Assembly (NCBI GenBank): GCA_023132135.1
Contig: JAGLYR010000138.1
Span: 1-37,989, forward strand
From: Candidatus Eiseniibacteriota bacterium
GTDB lineage: Bacteria; Arandabacterota; Arandabacteria; JAGLYR01
DNA length: 37,989 bases
Direction: 5' to 3'
Part shown: in pieces, positions 7,954 to 17,439 of the stretch
How positions within the stretch are numbered: the stretch's first letter is position 1
Layout of the letters: the number at the start of each line of letters is the position of its first letter
Notes under the pieces: model-generated
What the model saw: the letters and a program-made list of their open reading frames with translations, nothing else
Database searches by the model: none
Told to the model about the DNA's origin: nothing
Made by a program: the position numbers and the translations under genes

Positions 7954-9594
7954 TCAACCAGCAGTCCGCTTCCATACCGTGTACTTGAGATGAAACTGGC
8001 GAACCGGCTCAAAGTTCTCCCGGATGAACCTGTCAAGGATGAACACGCCGCTGCTCTTGGAACTCTCATTAGGCTCTTTCTCGAAGTGATTGAACAACAC
8101 AACGTACTCGACCTGGAAGAATTCGATGTCTCGAACGATCTGTTCCTGAACAGATCGAGTTGTCGTCAGGCCCGGATGGATCTCATAGTAGCCCGTGCAG
8201 CAGTTGCGATCCGAGAGGAAGTATAGCATAGCATCACCAAAGGAAACCAGGTCATGCCGGAGAGTTCCACCATAGATGCGCCCGCCCTCCGGGACGGCCT
8301 CCTGAAGAAACAAAATCATATCCTCGTAGGTTTTCGACGCGCCGGTCATGATGATTCCGCGGCCGCGCTCGATACTCAGCTCCAGCGGATTTGCCCCCTC
8401 CAGATAGCTCCTTGCAAGGAGCCCTCTTTGCTTGATCGGGACAACTACGCTCGCCGCAACGAGAAAAAGAACAGCGAGCAGAGCCAAGCGAAATGGCGAG
8501 CGCCACCATCGCGTGTCGCGCCAGCGGAAGCCACCAACCAGCTCACCCAGGAGAAAGCATGTTCCGGGCACTGCGGAGAGAAGAAATGGAAACAGGTGGG
8601 GAATGTCAGATCGAACCCTCGCCTGCCCAAAGAAAAGGATCCCCAGCGCAGTGAAGAGAATCAAAGTCCACTTCCTCGCGCTGTCCAGCCTCCCGTGTTC
8701 AGCGCGCCCCAGTCGAATGATGAAGGCAGTGGACATCGCGTGAACAACAAAGGGTACGTAGAAGAGTAGATTCTCCCATCGTGGCGGGGGGTACGGCAGG
8801 CCTCTCGTTCCGGGGAAGATTCTCGCAGGAAAGACAATCAGGTCAGCGATCAGCGTTTGCACAGGCACGTGGATAACGAAGTAGAGACCAACAGGCACGA
8901 TGAAGATCCCCGCACCGGCGACGTAGAGTCCTGCTGCAACAAGGGTGTGCTTCAGCCTCGACCGGTGTTCTCTCTCCAGGCGATCCGCGGACAAGAGCTC
9001 GAAGCCCAGCAGTGTGATCGTCTCGGCTACTAGTGCATACGCGGCCAGATCGTGCCTGAAAAACGCAGCAAACCCTGCGAAGAAGCCGCTTAGGAGCAGA
9101 AACGTCACCCGCTTGGACGACTGGTATCGGAGCAAGAAGTTGGTGCTGAGAAGGATCAACAGAAGCGCAGGGAAAACCGGGTACGTGAAGAAGCGGAACG
9201 ATGCTCCCAGCCAGACCACGGCCAGCCCGAGGCCAATCAGTGACACTACTCCCGATAGAGATCTTCGAAGGAGAACGTAGAGCGTCAGGACGAGGCCGAA
9301 GATGATGGCAAGGGATAGGAGGCGGGCCGCAATAACGGAAGGTCCAAGCAACGTGAACAAGAGGGCCAGAAGATAGAGTTCTCCCGGAGCGTACATCGAC
9401 CAGAAGTCTCGGTAGGGGACTTCTCCATCCAACACCCTCATCGCCCCATAGAGCGACAATCCCTCACCGTAGATGCTGAGACCGATGTTCGCTCCCACCA
9501 GCAAGTAGACGAATGCCAGTATGAAGATCACGTATGCCGAGATCCGAGCAACCAACAGTACTCTCCGCGCGAACAGCCGGCGACGATGCCTCAC
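7954..9594 (-). CDS. GT39-like polytopic membrane glycosyltransferase
   Basis: Many hydrophobic segments; DGEVPYRDFWSMYAPGELYL motif typical of GT39-like proteins; GTG start overlapping the upstream gene by 4 bp. Confidence 0.8.
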   Translation of the reverse strand: MRHRRRLFARRVLLVARISAYVIFILAFVYLLVGANIGLSIYGEGLSLYGAMRVLDGEVPYRDFWSMYAPGELYLLALLFTLLGPSVIAARLLSLAIIFGLVLTLYVLLRRSLSGVVSLIGLGLAVVWLGASFRFFTYPVFPALLLILLSTNFLLRYQSSKRVTFLLLSGFFAGFAAFFRHDLAAYALVAETITLLGFELLSADRLEREHRSRLKHTLVAAGLYVAGAGIFIVPVGLYFVIHVPVQTLIADLIVFPARIFPGTRGLPYPPPRWENLLFYVPFVVHAMSTAFIIRLGRAEHGRLDSARKWTLILFTALGILFFGQARVRSDIPHLFPFLLSAVPGTCFLLGELVGGFRWRDTRWWRSPFRLALLAVLFLVAASVVVPIKQRGLLARSYLEGANPLELSIERGRGIIMTGASKTYEDMILFLQEAVPEGGRIYGGTLRHDLVSFGDAMLYFLSDRNCCTGYYEIHPGLTTTRSVQEQIVRDIEFFQVEYVVLFNHFEKEPNESSKSSGVFILDRFIRENFEPVRQFHLKYTVWKRTAG

Positions 9595-11309
9595 TCAGGA
9601 CGTACTTCCTCTGGGATCACCATTCTGAAATTCCGGAACTCGAACTTCGCCATCTCCGGTAGCGTCTTCTCGAATCGGAGAAGAAGTTCCCGTGCGCTGA
9701 AGAAGGTGTCAATGTCCAACGCATAGAAAGTCACGACATCGCTTGCAGCCGTAACCTTCCCTCTCGTCAGAAGTAACTCGCCAATGGGCGTCCAGTTCTC
9801 GGGTACTTCTGGGAACCACTTGTTGTATATCATGGCCAGTCTGACACCGTACCGCTCTGCTAGTGAGTTCATCCACTCAACCCCTTGGCCAGAGTTTCTC
9901 ATTTCAAGTGCCTCTCTCGACGAAAGGCCATACAGATCCAGGAGGTAGTTCCTATTCTGGTACGAGACCCGCCCGATGTCATTAACGGCCACGGGAGCGT
10001 TGTAGAAGGAGGCTGCAAAGCGATGCATCTGGAAATGCTGCTCGTAGATGTTGTTCGAGGCGCGAGGGGTCTGCAATAGCACTGCCAAGTATGGGTTGCA
10101 CAGGGTCAGAAGTGCAACGCCAAGGAACCCACCGACGACAGCGGAACGCTGACTCCGGACCGCATCCCCAACAACATCACGATAGACATAGACCAACGTT
10201 GAGACGGAAGTCGTCCATACATAGATTTCATATCGGGAGAACCAGTCGAACTTGCCGACCAGCAAGTGAAGGAGGACAGCCGCGCTTGCCCAGAGCACCA
10301 ACGGTCTGTCCTTCGCTCGCCGGGGCGCAAGACACGCGAAGAGAAGCAGAATCAGAACGCCGGCCAGAATCACTCCGGGCCTGCGCTGGAGATTCCCCTC
10401 GAGATTGCTCAGCAGCGAGCTGAGAGTACCTCCCGCGGCAACCACGGTGGCCTTTGCGGAAACCGAGGTTGGCAACCACCCCAACCCTTGGGCATGCAGG
10501 AAAAGCGAGAAGCCACCCAGTGTGGCGAGGAGGACCAGAGTGGCCAGAATCGCCCGCCATCGCTCACGTCTCCAGCCCAGAAGTACCAGAGCAGGCAGAG
10601 AGAGAGCGAGACTCTCATAGCGAACCAAGGGGCCCAAGACGATCACTGGGACAACCCACCATGCAGGCTTCGCCCCTTCCTGCATCTGAATGAGCCCGAA
10701 GACCAGAAGCGCGGCCAGAAGTGTCTGGAGCGTCTGTTCCATGCCAGTGAAAACCAGCCCAACCAGGTTCATGAGCGGAATCGAGAACGCTACAGCCATC
10801 GGCAGCAACGAACCAGGCGCTTTCTCTCCGACATGGACCAGCACCGTGCTAAGGATTCGGGCGAAAACTGACAGCACACAAATGGAGAACACGATATTGA
10901 GAATCAGCGGAACGTAGTGGCCGACTTCCCACGATGCGAATGGCGCGAGAAGAAATGGCCAGAGAATACTGGAGGCCGGCGCTGAGACCTCGGAAGCGTT
11001 GACCCCGTAGTGGCCGTGGGCAATGTTTTCCGCCAGGGCCAAGTGGATGTAGGCGTCATCAAGTGTGTAGGCGAAGTTGCCACCGTTGAGTGCAAGCAGC
11101 GCGACGATCTCGGCGATGAGAATGGCGAGAAAGACCCACACGTAGAGCGCTGGCCCCTTCGGGAGCCGCCTGAACGAGGAGGATTCCTCAAGAGATCTCA
11201 TTCTTCGTGATCCTCTCCATGGTGACTTGATGGCAGTGTAACCAACTACCGGCCTGCCCGCAAGGTCTGGAAAGTGCGGCCTGCCATGCCGCCAGTGCTT
11301 CATGACCAC
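9591..11309 (-). CDS. Polytopic membrane protein, glycosyltransferase-like
   Basis: Multi-TM; YTLDDAYIHLALAENIAHGHYGVNASEVSAPASSILWPFLLAPF; translationally coupled to the next gene. Confidence 0.75.
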   Translation of the reverse strand: MVMKHWRHGRPHFPDLAGRPVVGYTAIKSPWRGSRRMRSLEESSSFRRLPKGPALYVWVFLAILIAEIVALLALNGGNFAYTLDDAYIHLALAENIAHGHYGVNASEVSAPASSILWPFLLAPFASWEVGHYVPLILNIVFSICVLSVFARILSTVLVHVGEKAPGSLLPMAVAFSIPLMNLVGLVFTGMEQTLQTLLAALLVFGLIQMQEGAKPAWWVVPVIVLGPLVRYESLALSLPALVLLGWRRERWRAILATLVLLATLGGFSLFLHAQGLGWLPTSVSAKATVVAAGGTLSSLLSNLEGNLQRRPGVILAGVLILLLFACLAPRRAKDRPLVLWASAAVLLHLLVGKFDWFSRYEIYVWTTSVSTLVYVYRDVVGDAVRSQRSAVVGGFLGVALLTLCNPYLAVLLQTPRASNNIYEQHFQMHRFAASFYNAPVAVNDIGRVSYQNRNYLLDLYGLSSREALEMRNSGQGVEWMNSLAERYGVRLAMIYNKWFPEVPENWTPIGELLLTRGKVTAASDVVTFYALDIDTFFSARELLLRFEKTLPEMAKFEFRNFRMVIPEEVRPE

Positions 11310-11351
11310 AAACCCAGCAAAAGTATTTCAGGACATACTGCTCAATCCTAC

Positions 11352-11542
11352 GGTATTTCGGGTGTTTCGGGGCAGACTACTCAATTCTAGAACGACTTGT
11401 GGGAATTGGAATTACGACATTCGTGGTTCGCGGCCGCGGCTCAATAGGACCTTGGCCCAGGCGGATGAGCCGGCCAGGCTCGGGGCCCGGATCGAAGAGA
11501 ATCCCCCTTGCCGATTAGACATGGACAGGGGGTGCCGGTGTC
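11352..11542 (+). repeat. Copy B of the ~170-bp direct repeat; possible decayed UvrA-like C-terminal fragment
   Basis: See copy A; shares ACTACTCAATTCTAGAACGACTT and GGCTCGGGGCCCGGATCGAAGAGAAT exactly. Has a short extra segment near its left end. Confidence 0.85.
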
Positions 11543-11987
11543 GGCACAATAATCTGATTAAGCTGACAACGTTCCCTAAATCTGCCTAAACCCCCAAAAC
11601 CACACTTGAATTCATCGCATGAGTAAGTCAGGAATCATGAATATTGCTGTTGTTTTCTCTTCGGCCGTCTGATAGAATGTAGCTGATACTCCTGTTTCAG
11701 TCAGGCAGGTGTTTCCGGGCTTCCTGCAACGGGAAGATGGTCTCCTGCACCTTGCTACCTTCTTGTCCGGACTCCACGCGCGCATCCAGAGAAAAGGGGG
11801 GCTGCGGTCTTCCCCAGGGCTGCAGGCGGTTCCAGAAATACGCCTTGTGAGCTGAGGGCACAATCGGAAGGGGGTGATCGTCGGGGACAGGATCATGGAA
11901 GTCGCAGTGCGCGCAGGGCATCTCTCGATTGTCAAGGACTCGGAGGAAGAAGCCTCAGGGGCTTCGAGGAAGCGAGGTGAGAGGAAG

Positions 11988-13118
11988 ATGCTTAGAATGT
12001 TTCTGATTTGCACGGTGGCGGGTCTTGTCGCGTCACCCGCGATGGGCCAGCAGGTCGTGACCTACGGATGGGAAGACGGCACGGGAACTGTGCTGGAGTT
12101 GTACGGCACTGGGGATCCGCCCATCATCGCAACCAACGTCGGTGCGCCGGATCCGGTGTACAGCGGGTCGTACTCATTGAGATTGGAGGACAACAGCCCG
12201 AGCGGAACACCTCAGGCGTACGTTGCCTGGATCACGGGTCTGAACGAGGGAGATATCGTTGACGTGTCCTTCTGGCGCTACGACGATACGCCGGATGCGT
12301 CGCCCTCGTGCCGCATCTGGGGGCACTGGAACAATGATCCGTGCGACATCAACGGGTACGACGGCAGCGCCAGCGGGAACAGTGACTACGGCCCGGGTGA
12401 GGGCTGGGACCTGGCCACTTACATGTGGACCGTTCCGGCGGGGGTTTCCGGGGTGGTGGTCGAGTGCCGGACGTACTCGAATCCCGGGGATGTTGTCTGG
12501 ATTGATGACATCACGGTCACGTGCCCGGACCATGCCCTGGTCTTCGTTCCTGATAGACAGCCGTTGCCCTACGACCTGTACATCACCGATGCATACGCGG
12601 TATGTGACGGGGAGACGACGACGGTCTACTACGATCTAGTCCTCGGCATCTGCGGTCCGCCCGACCGGGGAGACTGGGCCGAGGTCATCCTGGAGGCCGC
12701 GATCGATTTCTTCATGAACGACTGGTATATGGGGTGGGGAGTCCAGCTGGCCCGGTACGTGTGGGAAGGATCCTGCCCGGGCCAGGACTACAGCGATTGC
12801 GGCCCTGGGTGGTGTCCTGCTGAGGTTGGTTTCTACTGCTGGTACACAGGCGACGATGTCTATGTGATTCCGGCGTGTCGTCCGCGCTCGGACGCCTACG
12901 TCTGCCACTGCCTGGTCACGGTAGAGTCCAACTGCCCGTTCGTCTACGTCGGACCGTGGCCCCTGAGGGAAGGGAAATCGGACGTGCTGCGGATCGTGGT
13001 GGATCCGAACAACAATCTGGCCGAGTGGAACGAGGACAACAACGAGTTCGTCATCGCCATGGGGCCGACCGGTTCCGAGCGGCCCAGCTGGAGCAGCATC
13101 AAGGCAATGTATCGGTAG
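11988..13118 (+). CDS. Secreted protein with CARDB-like C-terminal region
   Basis: Signal peptide MLRMFLICTVAGLVASPAMGQ; jelly-roll-like N-terminal half; VDPNNNLAEWNEDNNEFVI typical of CARDB. Start at the ATG at 11988 with a GAGG-rich RBS. Confidence 0.8.
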   Translation: MLRMFLICTVAGLVASPAMGQQVVTYGWEDGTGTVLELYGTGDPPIIATNVGAPDPVYSGSYSLRLEDNSPSGTPQAYVAWITGLNEGDIVDVSFWRYDDTPDASPSCRIWGHWNNDPCDINGYDGSASGNSDYGPGEGWDLATYMWTVPAGVSGVVVECRTYSNPGDVVWIDDITVTCPDHALVFVPDRQPLPYDLYITDAYAVCDGETTTVYYDLVLGICGPPDRGDWAEVILEAAIDFFMNDWYMGWGVQLARYVWEGSCPGQDYSDCGPGWCPAEVGFYCWYTGDDVYVIPACRPRSDAYVCHCLVTVESNCPFVYVGPWPLREGKSDVLRIVVDPNNNLAEWNEDNNEFVIAMGPTGSERPSWSSIKAMYR

Positions 13119-13168
13119 CGGATGGTATTTGCGTGCCGTAGGGGGTGATGTCGGGCACGCGGTTCTGT

Positions 13169-13195
13169 CCACAGATTGCGCAGATTACACGGATT
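13169..13195. repeat. CCACAGATTGCGCAGATTACACGGATT short repetitive intergenic motif
   Basis: CAGATTnCGCAGATTACAC-type motif; related to CCGCAGATTACGCA at 18246-18259. Confidence 0.5.
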
Positions 13196-13197
13196 CG

Positions 13198-13230
13198 GTT
13201 GCAGGGCGGGACGGAGTCCCGCCCTGCAAC
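13198..13230. repeat. Perfect palindromic hairpin GTTGCAGGGCGGGAC-GGA-GTCCCGCCCTGCAAC
   Basis: 15-bp perfect stem with a 3-nt loop, downstream of the CARDB-like gene. Confidence 0.8.
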
Positions 13231-13533
13231 AACCACCCGTTCCCGTTCCTGGTCCGTGGGCATCCGCGAGCCGGCGCATCTCTGCCGTGAGTTCAGCCGC
13301 ACCCGTTCCTCCATCTCTCTCACATTCTTCGAAAGATACCACCGGCCATTTGCCTTCCAAGTATTTCGCAGTATTTCGGGACATCAGGGGCTGTTGAAAA
13401 AGCCTCCCAACCGTTCATCGAGGGATGGCTGAAAGCATGCTTGTGACGGATAGAGGGTTGGACAAGCGGCATCCGGGCCTGTATCGTAACGGGCATCAGG
13501 CACCCCCGCCTTGCGCACGAGGAGAGTATAAAG

Positions 13534-15744
13534 ATGAAGCCCATCTACCTGGACTACAACGCCACTACGCCTCTCGACCCGGTTGTGGTCGAAGCCATGC
13601 GTCCCTACCTGGAGGAGTACTTCGGCAACCCCTCGAGCACGCACTGGTACGGCGTACAGACAAAGCTGGCGGTTGAGAGGGCCCGCAGGCAGGTAGCGGA
13701 ACTGCTCAACTGCGGCGCTGATGAGATCATTTTCACCAGCGGCGGCAGCGAGTCGAACAACTACGCCATCAAGGGTGTGGCATTCGCCAACCGCGACAAA
13801 GGCAACCACATCATCACATCCTCGATCGAACATCCTGCGGTCTCCGAAGTCTGCCAATATCTCGAGCACCACGGCTTTCGGGTCACCTACGTTGCGGTGG
13901 ATGAGTTCGGCGTGGTAGATCTGGAAGCTCTCAAAAACGCTATTTCACCGCAGACTATCCTCGTGACTGTCATGCAAGCCAATAACGAAGTCGGCACCAT
14001 CCAGCCGATTGCGGAAATTGCCGGGATCGCAAAAGAGCATGGTGTTCTCATGCACACCGATGCCGCCCAGTCTGTGGGAAAGATCCCGAGCGATGTGAAA
14101 GAGCTGGGGGTAGATCTGCTGAGCGTGGCAGGGCACAAACTGTACGCGCCAAAAGGTGTTGGAGCGTTGTATGTGCGGCACGGCGTGAAACTCGAGAAAC
14201 TGATCCATGGCGCCGACCATGAGCGGGATCTACGCGCGGGAACGGAAAACGTTCTGGAGATCGTCGGATTGGGCAAGGCGTGCGAGATTGCCGGGCAAGG
14301 CATGGAGAAGAGCATGGCTCACATGCGGAAGTTGCGCGACCGGCTGCACGACGGCCTGAGAAAGCGCTTCCCGGCGGTCAAACTCAACGGTCACCCTGAG
14401 CAGCGTCTGCCAAACACGCTCAGCCTGAGTTTTCCCAACATCGAAGCCAACCTACTACTTGATGAATTGGACAGCGTGGCGGCGTCAGCAGGTGCGGCCT
14501 GCCATTCCGATTCCATCGATGTCTCACCGACTCTGGTTGCCATGGCTGTCCCGAATGAGTACGCCATGGGTACGATCAGGTTCTCCACCGGCAGGTTCAC
14601 GACTGAAGAGGATATCGAGCGCACAATCGATTTCGTGTCTCAAGCAGTAGAGCGACTGCAGCCGACGGAGACCGGGACAGCACGGGCGAGTGGGGATTTC
14701 AGCGATATCAAGTTGACCCATTTCACGCAGGGTCTGGGGTGTGCCTGCAAGTTGAGACCGCAGGCACTGGAGCGGGTTCTGGCCGACCTGCCCGTGCCGG
14801 ATGACGCGCAAGTCCTGGTTGGTCTTGACACTGCGGATGATGCAGCTGTGTACAAACTCCGGGACGACATGGCGGTCGTGCAAACGGTGGATTTCTTTAC
14901 GCCGATTGTTGATGACCCATACCACTTCGGCGCCATTGCTGCCGCCAACGCGCTGAGCGATGTCTACGCCATGGGTGGAAAGCCTGTTTTCGCCCTGAAC
15001 ATTGTCGGTTTCCCTTCAAATCGCCTGCCAATGGAAATCTTGCGAGAGATTCTGAGAGGCGCGCAGGACAAGGCAAGGGAAGCGGGGGTCAGTATCGTTG
15101 GCGGTCATACCGTGGACGACCCGGAACCCAAGTTCGGCCTGGCGGTAACAGGCCTGATTCATCCTGAGAAAATCCTGACCAACGCAACCGCCAAAGCAGG
15201 AGACGTGCTGATCCTGACAAAACCACTCGGCCTGGGGATTATCACCACCGCGATCAAACGGGGCATGGTCGACGAGCGAACAGTGGAAGAAGCGATCACC
15301 ATCATGAGCACGCTCAACCGCAAGGCAGCTGATACACTGTCCGAATTCAAGGTCAACGCCTGCACCGACGTTACCGGGTTCGGTTTGCTGGGCCATCTCA
15401 AGGAAATGGTCAAGGCCAGTGGCGTCGACGCAGAAGTCCACGCAGAAAAAGTCCCCGTCATCGATCACGCAAAAGACCTGATCACGGCCGACGTTGTTCC
15501 GGGCGGCACGCTCAACAATCTGGATTTCGTCTCCGACTGCGTGGAATGGCCGCAGGAAATATCAAGAACCATGAAAATCATGCTGTGTGACGCACAAACG
15601 TCCGGCGGACTACTGATATCGGTTCCCTCCAATGCCGGTACAAGATTGGAGCAGGCGCTGCGCGCGAACGGCATTGCGTGCGCCACCATTGTTGGTCGGA
15701 TAACCTCTGCAGGTGACGGAAGGATCGTCGTTCGACAAGACTAA
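13534..15744 (+). CDS. Cysteine desulfurase (NifS/IscS-like) - selenide,water dikinase (SelD) fusion
   Basis: N-terminal half: MKPIYLDYNATTPLDP, HTDAAQSVGK, SVAGHKLYAPKG, SAGAACHSDS (Cys323). C-terminal half: GLGCACK (Cys403/Lys406), GLDTADDAAVY, AMGGKPVFALNIVGFP, VGGHTVDDPEPKFGLAVTG, TDVTGFGLLGHL, CDAQTSGGLL. One uninterrupted 736-codon ORF. Confidence 0.97.
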   Translation: MKPIYLDYNATTPLDPVVVEAMRPYLEEYFGNPSSTHWYGVQTKLAVERARRQVAELLNCGADEIIFTSGGSESNNYAIKGVAFANRDKGNHIITSSIEHPAVSEVCQYLEHHGFRVTYVAVDEFGVVDLEALKNAISPQTILVTVMQANNEVGTIQPIAEIAGIAKEHGVLMHTDAAQSVGKIPSDVKELGVDLLSVAGHKLYAPKGVGALYVRHGVKLEKLIHGADHERDLRAGTENVLEIVGLGKACEIAGQGMEKSMAHMRKLRDRLHDGLRKRFPAVKLNGHPEQRLPNTLSLSFPNIEANLLLDELDSVAASAGAACHSDSIDVSPTLVAMAVPNEYAMGTIRFSTGRFTTEEDIERTIDFVSQAVERLQPTETGTARASGDFSDIKLTHFTQGLGCACKLRPQALERVLADLPVPDDAQVLVGLDTADDAAVYKLRDDMAVVQTVDFFTPIVDDPYHFGAIAAANALSDVYAMGGKPVFALNIVGFPSNRLPMEILREILRGAQDKAREAGVSIVGGHTVDDPEPKFGLAVTGLIHPEKILTNATAKAGDVLILTKPLGLGIITTAIKRGMVDERTVEEAITIMSTLNRKAADTLSEFKVNACTDVTGFGLLGHLKEMVKASGVDAEVHAEKVPVIDHAKDLITADVVPGGTLNNLDFVSDCVEWPQEISRTMKIMLCDAQTSGGLLISVPSNAGTRLEQALRANGIACATIVGRITSAGDGRIVVRQD

Positions 15745-15768
15745 GGACGTGCGCGATCTCGGGCAGCT

Positions 15769-16590
15769 CTATCCGAGATCCAGTTCCTCCAACTCCTCCT
15801 CCCCCATCCCGAAGTAATGCCCGATCTCGTGATAGACAGTGATGGCAATCTGGTCGGCGACCTCATCGCGGCTCGACGATTCCCTCTCGATGTTCCGCTG
15901 GAAGAGATGGATAACGTCGGGGAGGTGGGGGGGCGAGGTGGATGAATCGCGTTCGGGCAGTGGAACCCCGGTGTACAACCCAAGGAGAGAGGGAGACAAC
16001 GGCGGGTCATCCATCTCCAGTATGTCCTTGGGGGGTATGGATTCGATCACGATAGCGAGGTTGTCCTGAAGGGCTTTCAGGAATTCCGCGGGCAGCGCGT
16101 GGACCGCCTCAGCGGCTACTGCATGGAACTCGGCTTCCTTCATCCGGCAGGGTGAGGGGAACGCCTCCGGATCGATCTCCGTGGCCAGGGTCGTCAGGCG
16201 ATCGCTCTCGTCGAAATCACCATCTCTCTCGGCAAGGCAACTCAGGATGTCGTACAGATCCGCCCGCGTGGGATCATTCGGATCCGCGAGCTCCAGGGCG
16301 CGTGTTGCCATATCACGCGCCTCTGCGAACTCCAGGAAATCGTATCGCGCCAGGGCCGCCGCGCACAGTGTGTCGACCGAATCCGGAGCGATCTCCAGGG
16401 CGCGTTCGTAGGCATAGCAGCCTTCCCTGATTTCCCCGCAGCTCCAGAGGGCATCGCCCTTCAGAAGATGGAAACCGGCCTTATGACCGAAATCCTTCTC
16501 CGCCTGCGAGAGCATCTTCAATGCTTTTTCGATATCGCCGGCTGCGATCGTTCGAGCGATGGATTGCGAGGATTTTTTCCAGTCGGTCAT
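15769..16590 (-). CDS. TPR-containing zincin-like metallopeptidase (PF06262-like)
   Basis: C-terminal ITVYHEIGHYFGMGEEELEELDLG (HExxH); N-terminal TPR-like helices. Confidence 0.85.
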   Translation of the reverse strand: MTDWKKSSQSIARTIAAGDIEKALKMLSQAEKDFGHKAGFHLLKGDALWSCGEIREGCYAYERALEIAPDSVDTLCAAALARYDFLEFAEARDMATRALELADPNDPTRADLYDILSCLAERDGDFDESDRLTTLATEIDPEAFPSPCRMKEAEFHAVAAEAVHALPAEFLKALQDNLAIVIESIPPKDILEMDDPPLSPSLLGLYTGVPLPERDSSTSPPHLPDVIHLFQRNIERESSSRDEVADQIAITVYHEIGHYFGMGEEELEELDLG

Positions 16591-16614
16591 GCGGTTGGTC
16601 TCCTTGATCTGCGA

Positions 16615-17439
16615 CTAGGATTTGGGCGCATGCGCGCGCCGGCGAAAACGTCCAAACAGAAGTGCGACGAAAAATATGAACGACGCCACAGTGACAATGG
16701 TTGCCCCCGAGGCGAGATCGGCATAGTAGGAGAGGAAGAGGCCGCCGACAGTGGCAACCAGACCGGTCACGATCGAGTAGACAATGGCCGGACCATAGCG
16801 GCGGGTAAGCTGGAGTGCTGTGGCGCCCGGGATCACGAGCAAAGCCGACACGAGGACGATGCCGATGACCTTGATGCTCATGACCACGGCAAGGGCGAGC
16901 ATCGTCAGCAACAGATGGTCGAGGAGGACCACGGGAAGACCACTGGCCCGGGCCACCTCCTCATCAAAAGCCACAAAGAGGAATTCCTTGAACAGAACAA
17001 GAGTCAGGCCGAGTATGACGGCTCCCAAGACAGCGGTAAGGATCAAGTCGCCGGTCGTGACAGCAAGGATGCTTCCGAAGAGGTAGCCGAAGAGATCGAC
17101 ATTGTACTGGTCTGACAGCCCGATGAAGATAATCCCGAGGGCCATCGCGAGGGAGAAGAAGATCCCGATGGTGGCGTCGATGCCGATCTTTCCCTTCCGG
17201 CTTACGACGCCGATGGCGTTGGCAACGCCCACGGCAAAGGGAATGGCCACAGCGGTGGGCGAAACGCCCAGCAGGGCGCCGAGGGCGACGCCGCCGAAAG
17301 CCGAATGCGATACGCCGACTCCGATGAAGGAGAATCTTCGCAGCACGACAAAGAAGGAAATCGTGGCGAGGACCGTGCTGAGTATGACACCGGCCGCCAG
17401 GGCCCTCCGCATGAACTCGAGTGCCAGAATCTCACCCAT
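16615..17439 (-). CDS. Zinc/manganese ABC transporter permease
   Basis: ZnuB/TroC-like VLRRFSFIGVGVSHSAFGGVALGALLG; IVLVSALLVIPGATALQL. Start trimmed to 17439. Confidence 0.92.
   Translation of the reverse strand: MGEILALEFMRRALAAGVILSTVLATISFFVVLRRFSFIGVGVSHSAFGGVALGALLGVSPTAVAIPFAVGVANAIGVVSRKGKIGIDATIGIFFSLAMALGIIFIGLSDQYNVDLFGYLFGSILAVTTGDLILTAVLGAVILGLTLVLFKEFLFVAFDEEVARASGLPVVLLDHLLLTMLALAVVMSIKVIGIVLVSALLVIPGATALQLTRRYGPAIVYSIVTGLVATVGGLFLSYYADLASGATIVTVASFIFFVALLFGRFRRRAHAPKS

Noticed and set aside
7492-8226. 244-aa plus-strand ORF
   Set aside because: Spans antisense ATPase, an intergenic repeat and antisense glycosyltransferase; not a real gene, though part of it carries the repeat discussed.
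11612-12013. 133-aa minus-strand ORF upstream of the CARDB-like gene
   Set aside because: No recognisable motif, overlaps the likely promoter and start of the plus-strand gene.
15755-15780. GATCTCGG/CCGAGATC stem as a bidirectional terminator between the SelD fusion and the zincin gene
   Set aside because: Short 8-bp stem with a 10-nt loop that overlaps the zincin coding end; too weak to call.
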